Source: Nereocystis luetkeana
Taxonomy: Eukaryota > Sar > Phaeophyceae > Laminariales > Laminariaceae
Length of the DNA stretch: 64,000 bases
Direction: 5' to 3'
Assembly: GCA_031213475.1 (NCBI GenBank)
Contig: JARUPZ010000018.1
Span: 4,060,680 to 4,124,679, forward strand
In this document: piece by piece, positions 23,301 to 32,300 of the stretch
Numbering within the stretch: the stretch's first letter is position 1
How the letters are laid out: every line of letters starts with the position of its first letter
Translations under genes and position numbers: made by a program
The notes under the pieces: generated by a model
Told to the model about the DNA's origin: nothing
The model's input: the letters and a program-made list of their open reading frames with translations, nothing else
Databases searched by the model: none

Positions 23301-26300
23301 GTACCGACAACCCAACGATTCCGCCGTTCAGAGGAGGGGGAGAGTGTTATAAGGATTACCCACGGCTAAGTAATCGATCGATCTCTCACCCCTATAGCTC
23401 AGTAGGTAATACCGTCACATTTGACCTCGTCGAGGACAGGGGTTCGAATCTCACTTAGAACGATTCTTTTAGAGAAACATGTGCGCGTGCGGCCTTAAAA
23501 ACACATCTCCCTAGTTCCCCAGGTGTGCAAACGAAGCGGGTAGGTCAGCGTACGGCCGTATACGGTACCGACGCCACAAAAAATCCCACCGTTCAGAGGG
23601 GGGGGTGTATTAAGGATCACCCTGGGCTGGGAACCGATCGATCTTTCACCCCTAAAGCTTAGTAGGTAACACCTTCACCCCCCCCTACAAAAACACACCC
23701 GGGGGTATATTGTTTGAGTTGGTTTTGGGCTGTACGTTGAATACCACACCCCGATCGAACGTACGCCTGAAAATGTATCAAATAGTCACTTTTTCAGTCG
23801 GACAAGGGCTCTGAGGTCTCTGGTACCTGATAGCATACCACCCGAAGAATATCTTAATCCGCATAGGTCTCCCCCGCAGCTTGAAGGTTTCTGCTCTGAC
23901 GCACATCGCTGAATAGCGAATACGATGCCAAGACTGTCGTCGGAACACAGTAAAATAGAAGAAGCGCCTACGCAGTGGCCTGGTGCAGTTAAGAGTTTGA
24001 TCAACGAGGCGTCTGCCACGCTCGTCAATCCACCACTTATTTTAATATGGAACGCAAAAACACGCACAAGGCACGCAGAGCAGAGCAGAGCAGGACCTTT
24101 CCCCTTTCCCCCCTGTTCTTGTTTTCCGTGATACTGTCTTGCGTCATTGCCGTGCGTGCGTTACCCCAGCTAACGCTGAAGCCCGCCTACTGCGGGCTAA
24201 TTGTGCTGTGCATGCCCCCTGCTGTCAGCTTATGGTGCAAAACGCCAACCTGCTTGGGTTGGTCGTAGCGGGCACCAACCCCGGAGTAAAATTGTTTGGG
24301 CTAGTCGGAGCGGCCACCTGGGACAAAAATATCACCCTTTGTGTGTCTACATATATCCCACGAAGCTTGCATATATTAGTTCCGACAAAACCTTCGATCT
24401 TACTGCTGTCGTTTTTTAATTATAGCATATACCGTGTATGACATACCTGGTATATACCAGGTGTACATTAATAACTCACCGTGCCGTACCCCTTCAACTT
24501 CAGAATCTCCGGGGCCATGAACTTGCGGCTTCCGCAAACGTCATTCACAAAGCCGTCCTTCACGCTGCAGGCCATGCCGAAGTCTGCGACCCGGATGCTC
24601 AGGTCGTCGTCGGGCGAGGCCAGCAGCAGGTTTGCCGGCTTGAGGTCTCGGTGCACGACGTACTTAGCGTGCATGTCCTCGATGCCGCTCAAGAGGACGC
24701 GGCAAAGGTCTCGTGCTTCCTCCTCATTGTATGCGGTCTGTTCATATATGAGTAACATACGTACATATATATAATGGGTTTCTGTGCGTGTTGCCATTTT
24801 GACAACAACATCAATGTAAGCAACCAGTGGAACGCTTTTCGGGGGAGGGGGAGGAGGCGGGTACGGGAGAGGGGGGGCGGAGTGTTAGGGAGGTGTCGTT
24901 GTCCATCCATCGCTAGGAAATTTCCTGACGCCTATGCACCGTACAGACAACAGTAGTGAAAAATCGTCCAATCACGTTGCAATACTTCCATACGAAGATT
25001 AAGACTGGGTGCCACCTTGCCTCCTTCTACCGTAAAGAGCGTTCACTTCGCACACGGATGGTGATCGTGTTTCAGCGCTCGATTTTTCTCCGAACGGGAA
25101 GGAAGGTTGCCAAGAATACCACACAAGGCGATTCGGGAAAAATCTGATCGAGAGTCTTTCCGAAAATATAATGCTCGGCTTTAGGCACCCATATTACCGT
25201 TGCCGAGAAAACGAACGCTGAAAAAAAGCGATCGCACCCCTCCCCTGTGCGAACTCAATGCCCTTTGCGGTACTCCTCCCCCAGTGTCGCGGGAAATTTT
25301 ATCCCCTCCACTCCCCCCTACTTCCTCTCTCCGCCTGCCTGGACAGCCTCCAGGATGCGACGTGCGCCCCAAGGCCATCGGGGTCCTTGGAGCCTGTGTA
25401 GCCTTGTACAAGGATTGCCCTGGGGTGGGCAATCGATCGACCCTATAGCTCAGAAAGTAGCACCCCCTCACACTTACTTGACGTCGTCGACAGGACACGG
25501 GTTCTTCTCGTCTCACTTCGAGCGTTCCTTTTGCAGAAACGCTTGCGCGTATGTAAATGAAAACATGCCTCCCTGGTTCCCCAGCTACTGAAGCGAAGCA
25601 GGTAGGTCCACGTACGGCAGTGTATGGTACCGTTACGTCTCGAAGATCCCGCCGTTGAGAGGGAAGGGAGTGCTGCAAGGACTGCCACGGGCTGGGCCAT
25701 TGATCGACCTTTCATCTCTATAGCTCAGTAGGCAGCACCTTCACAGAAGTAGGCAGCGCTTGTGCGGGACGTCGGTGTCAAGGTCGGCGAGGGGACTACA
25801 CCCGGGGGTTTGTAGTTGTAGCTGTATTGCTGTATTGCTGTATAGCTGTAACTGTAGCTGTACACCTGCAGCATCGTTTCATATTGCATACCTCTTGGTC
25901 GATTTTTTTCCATTCATTCATGCTTAAATATGTGAGCTTGGGTCGATTGCTCGATACTTTGGCCGACCCAACCCAGTCCGGCCCGACCCGGCCCGACCCT
26001 ACTCAACCTAACCTGAAGCCTAAACCCTTACAGCAACCCATCGTGAACTACGTTTTTTTGTCGCGCGTGACATGTGCCTCTTTTTGGTGTTTGTGTATGT
26101 TTACAATACGTCGTAGAGCTGGCTGTCATCCCGGTAAATAACATGCCCCGCGTGGGGTTTGTTTGGTTTCGTTTTCCAACTTACTTGCACACTATTAAGA
26201 GACTTCTTGAGCTTTTTCGTGATATTATGGCAACGAGCAAATACGAGTTCATCATCATCATCAACAACAACAGCAACAGGTAAATACCTGGTACTACTGT

Positions 26301-29300
26301 AGAGGTTTCCGCAGCGGGAATCGGCGCGTTTTGCGCCGAATTCGACCCAAACAAACGAGGAGACAACAGAACCGGAAGGGACTGGAAAAGGAGAGTTCCC
26401 GAAATGACGACAGCCACGGAAGCAATAGTGGGAGGAGTGCGGGTTCTCTCTATATATTGTCGGTATGCGCGAGGCCAAAACACACCGGCGTTATGACGAG
26501 CACCGGCTGTAGTCAGGTATGAGCGTGTAGCAGCACGAGAGTTGTCCGTACGTGTTCCTGCCTGGGGGCGTGTCGCACATCTATATGCATCTCCCTGAAC
26601 CTTTTTACTATAGCAAGAAGTGCCCCACACAAATTCCAAGTATATTGCCAACTAAAACGAGGGGGGGCACTTCTACGACCGGGTTCAAGTTGAGGCACTT
26701 GACGCAAGGAACCCAGTATTCCTCCGAGTGGAACTGTTTGGTTCTCCAGCGCAACTGAAACAAAAAGAGAAACGGAACCCAATGTTATAGCGCCATCTAT
26801 ATCTACGCCGAGCTTTTCACTAAGCCGCCGATATTATAAAGGAGCCGCTTCAGTTCGCCTTCCTTCGCTGCCTCCTTTCCGCCCTCCCGCGTTAAAACAA
26901 ACACTTTCAGGAAACGCGTGTACCACCAATCCCGCGTACCGTCTGTGATATATGGCCCGGGCTGTTTCGCGTGGACGATACTGTTAGCGGGGTGTCCGTG
27001 TGTGGCATTGTATTGGACGTGCTGGCCCAGAGGCTTGGCGCGAGCCACCGTTAGGCGGAATCGCGACGTCCGTCCATAAGAAGTATATATGATGGTGTCT
27101 CAGAGTGGCACTCTCATGGGCCGAGACGATGAAAGGTTAGTCGAATCGAACTGAATTGGACGTGCTGGTCCGGAGGCTTGGCGCGAGCCGCTGTTAGGCG
27201 AAATCGCGACGTCCGTCCGTAAAAAGACTATATGATGATGTCTCAAAGTGGCACTCTCAAGGGCCGACACGATGAAAGGTTGGTCGAATCGAACTGAATT
27301 GGACTGATTCAAACTGAACGAGGTAGGTGCAACCATTCCCGATCAAGATCAGCTCGGTACACGCTCTACCTCAACGAAGGTTTATTCTAACTGGTCGTTG
27401 TTTTGGCCGATCAACAGCGATGTTTTCTTGGTGCTTGCCCGTGGAGGTTGACCAGCTACGTTCTACGGGTTGTTGTGTTGTTATTGCTCCGCCGACATCG
27501 ACGACTGACTACGAGTACCAAGAATGCTGTTTTGCTGAAATGATGTCACACACTGATGAATTTACATATATGACCAAGTACTATTGACGTGTATGGTACA
27601 TGACTGTATGTACCCTTTCCTCGATATTGTGCTCCATGCTACTACTGAGTATTGGCTACTACGGTAAATTGATTTTCCAGGCTGCTTCACGCACCTATCT
27701 GGCATAGGCAACTTTGTTCCCGACTAGCGACTCGGTAGGCTACTGGCGGCTGTTGTAACATGTTATGTACAGTAGTATGTGCCTACATCAGCACGACCCC
27801 TCGATGGAGGTGACGAAGTGAATCGAGGCGTGTCACGGTAAGGGTACCATCAAACGTATATGGGCTCCTCACTGACGCGTCCTACGACATGGGTATACGT
27901 ATGATGATGATGACGATGATGTGCTCACGATAGCTCGATTCCCTGACACCCTGCCTGTGGTCACGACGCAGGCTGAAGCAAAAAAATCGCATCTCGACGG
28001 GAGAAACACAAGGAAAATACGAAAAAAAGCGCACGGTGGCAGGACCAGCACGCAAGGGAACGGCATTAACGAGCTGTGTGTACACCACCCCGTATCACTT
28101 GCGACAAAACAGTACTACAGCAGTAGGAGCATACCCTTGGTATTATATGTACATCCGAAAAAATGTATGCGAGTAGCCCATTTTGGCCAACATTTCAGAT
28201 CAATGGGGCCCCTGTGTGGTTGGAATACCGTTGGAGTGGTACCTGGTATAGCGTACGGTAATTAGTTAAATCGTACCTTCAGAGGCCATCCGATTTTTCA
28301 TCGGGGTTGTACTTTGTATAATATTTTCCCCGGGGTCAAAGATTAGAGCGAAGTACGAGCAAAAAGCTCATTTAACCCGTTTAGGACTGCAGTCCCGTTC
28401 GGCGGACAGACGACTTAGAAATTGAGTGGTTTGCCCCCAAAATGGGACCGCAGTCCTGGAGGGAGAGCCTGTGGCGTCTTCTGGGCCATGCGAGAGAGCT
28501 GCTATCACGGTGGCCCGTAATATATAGGCCCAAAACGGGGGGAAGAAGCTTCCGCGCGTATATTTATGAAGAATACGAATGTATCATCCGATGGAGAGTC
28601 TACCATCAACGCCGTATTTGAAACGGACAACATTTTCCATTCACTCCGTGGTTCTTGAGATGCAACGCTCCAAACTGGGTTACTTAGGCTGATCTTGGGC
28701 CTAAATACAATGGGCCTCCGTGATACGTGTATACCTCTGCCGTTGTATGGACCCACGTGAGAAACTGTACGCCTGGACTAACCCAACCACAAACCCAACA
28801 GCCGGCTTGGAGAAAAAATGTAAAGTTATGATGAAAGCCCGATACACAACCCATGCGGAAGCCTAGAAGCACAAAAAACGAACGCTATTATAAAGTGCAT
28901 GCTTCGAAGTACCCGTTCTAAAATGTTGGCGCATATAGTTGTCATGGTGCTGCTTTGAATGACGTGGAAAGGCGGATTATTACCGGGGTGCAGGTCTTGG
29001 GATCGTATTTCTGGTACCTGTGAGACGTACTTCAGATTGAATCTTCTGCAGTTGAGGAACCCCGTTGGCGAGAAACGTTCATGCTCGGACCCAAAAATGT
29101 GCAACCCCTTAGCGTAGCCCGGCTCAATCGTCATTAAAGTTGGTTACGAGTACGTATTCGCCACTTCTCCATTCTGAATTAGGGTTAATTAAGTGACCCT
29201 TTTTGGACCCAGGTGTAGCGACGTACAGAGAACGACAAGTAAACTGCGGTGTAATATCAACCATGAAGGGAGAGCGGGTGCAGCAGCAGCAGTAGCAGCG

Positions 29301-32300
29301 GTAGCAGCAGCAGCATTTGAAGCATGATTATCGTCATGCTGCGTGTGTGTGTTGTCTGTCCGCATGTTGCAACTTCGAGGACACACTCCCCCACCCCATC
29401 AGCGACGGGGTTTCTTGTCGCCTTCGACGCTGTAATCTGTTCGTCGCACTTTACCCTCCTCAACTCCCACTATTAGTAGCCGAGAAGGGTATGAGGAGCT
29501 AGTGTTTATTCGCCAACCATAAGCGGGAATGGAAAGTCAACCACGGATAAAAGGTCGAGAGAAGTTAGTGCTTATTCACCAACCACAAGCAGGATTGGAA
29601 AGTCAACCATGGATAAAAAACTAACTACACAAGATACCCACACAAATCATGCATATATATAGGAATCAATCATAAATACAAAATCCGAAGATAATAACAT
29701 GAACTCATCCACAGGTATCAGATTCACCATGCGTACAATTTTTAACCATGGGTATTGAAGTCAACCATCACGAGTGCAAAATGTAAACATGTGGATATTT
29801 CAACCACGGATATAAAATTCGACCAGACATAACTTGGACCACAGCTATAAAGTCACCCACACGTAGGCCGAAAAAAGCAACCATAGGTACAAAAGTCAAT
29901 ATATTTACATACATAATCTAACCTTGCGCTTAAACCTCAACCATAGACATAAACGTCGCACCGACGCCTCACCTTTTGGGCGATGCGATCCGTGAGTTCG
30001 CCCCCGGCCATAAACTCCATCACCATGTAGAAGTACTCGGGATCGTTGTCGTAGAAGCACTCGATGTGTACTATGTTCGGATGCGTCATCTCGCGCATGA
30101 TGCGGGCCTTTTCGTTGTTGATGTCGAATATTTGGGTCGATGTCGTCGTTCGTGATGACGATGATGTTGGTTTTAGTGTTGTTGACGATGATGTTGGTTT
30201 TAGTGGTGGTGATGTTGATGTTGGCGCCGATGGTGATGGTGGTGTTAGTGTTGGTGATCACGTTGACGATGTCGGTGTTGTTGGCGTTGGTGTCGATGTT
30301 GATGTTGATGTTGGTATTGGTGTTGATGTTGATGTTGATGTCGGCGTAGATGTTGACGTTTCGTCGGGAGCAGGTTCCATACCACGCGGTCGCAGGGAAA
30401 GCGAGGGAAGATAATATTATGGACCACGGAGTATTCAGAGACGAGACGCGACATGGCGTAGAGTGCATCGGACCGGCTTAGTCCGCATGACGCGGGGATG
30501 GCATACAGCGCCGCAAGAAGGGAGGTTGTTGAATTTAATCGTACTACAGTCTGAGATATGTAGCGCGTACTATTAATAGCAGTTATCTACAGACACTAAG
30601 GACGGTTTGTCTCTCCCGCACTGGAAAATAAGACATAGTAGGATATATCGCAGCACCGAACCGCACCGTAGGATTTACAATGTATGAAAACCGCCCCGAA
30701 CCGCGCCGCAAGCTTTTCGGTTTCTTGAAACCGCACCAAATTGGACCGTAGCGTTTTCGATTTCTGAAAAAGAACCCAGCAAGAAACGAGATCCAACGAT
30801 CACACAGCATACAAAATAAGAATTTTGACTCAACGAAACCCTCGATTTAAAAAGATGAACCAATCATACTGCTGCCCATATATATACCAGGTACAGCATA
30901 CGAAATGGTTTTCGATGAAATCTCCGATCTCACAGTCGACATTTTCTAAGACACCGGTACGTCTCAGACGAAAAGACAAAAAAACAAAGGTCACTACTAT
31001 TGTAATAATTTAACACCAAATGTGTAAATATTTTAATTAATTTACACACTTTTCGTCATTTCTACTCGTCGTATGACCGCTAGGTACTGCATAGCCACTA
31101 CGGTACTGCAAAGGTATACTGTACACACGTAGGTACTACACACAGTACTCGTGGTAAGGATAAAACCCAGGCGAGTAAGTACTAACACTAAGAACACTTT
31201 TTAAGTATTGCACCAATACACAGCAGTGTACTTGAAAAAACAAAATAGTGCGTACCAGGTATACATTGCCCCGTTGGGCACGTGGTACCCTCGATGCTGG
31301 AGTTCGAATCCCAGGTCTGTCGAACTTCAAGGCGCAATTCAATGAGAGTCGACGAGGGAAGACAGGGCTGAAGTCTTCGCAATAAAAATGCCTTCCAAGG
31401 CGAGAACCGTAGTGGGGAGGAGGGAGAACGGTCTGCTTTGTGACACCAGAGCTGAGTTACGACTATATAGGAAGAAGAGAGAAGAGAAGGGCGAAGACAA
31501 AAAAATGGGACGGAAAAAAACAAAATAAAATAAAACAAGGACATTAACATATTTTACTTCAAAACACCAATACACAAATTGTACACGCAACACCAGTATA
31601 CACACTGCGCGTAATTCCTACTCGTGATAATTCTGCGTATACTGGTACGAGTTTGCTTTCCGAGGAAAGTCTCAACCTCACAACTGATGTAAATTTCAAA
31701 TTTCCACCAGATATGTAACACTCCCTGGGTTCCACAGAAGTCACATGTTGTTCCACTCAATGCGAGACATAAATACTTGAAGAGTATACACCAAACTCGT
31801 AGTACGCGCGATCGATGTATCACCCACAGCTTGGAAAGATGAGTTTCGACGAATTCTTCGATCTCACAGCCGTATGTTATTTTTTGTATATCAAGCGCTC
31901 AGAGACGGCCCCACGTGGTGGCTTAAGTGACTCGATAATTTTGGGTACTTGATTGCGGCCCATGTCTGTGGTGCCCGTTTGATCACGTTAATTCCTCGGG
32001 ATCTTTGACCTTCCCGGATATGACCTCACCATACCCATTGAAACTGCCGGAGTCACTAAGGATATCGAATGGGACAAAAAAACAGCGTTTGGGGGTTAGG
32101 AGGGTTTGTTGAATGGCCTGCTAGAGCAATGACAGTGTGGCTGTACCGATAACAGTAAGACCGTAAAGACGCACTGCCTGAGTTCCACAGGGGTCACATG
32201 TTGTTCCACTCCATGCGGGAGATATATACCCTTCAACAGTTTACACAAAGCCCGTAGTACGCGCGATCGAAGTATCACACACAGCTTGCAAAGATGAGTT

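Noticed and set aside
29905-30468. 187-codon minus frame rich in Asn, Thr and Ile
   Set aside because: Produced by the GATGTT array and an off-frame reading of the real kinase exon 2.
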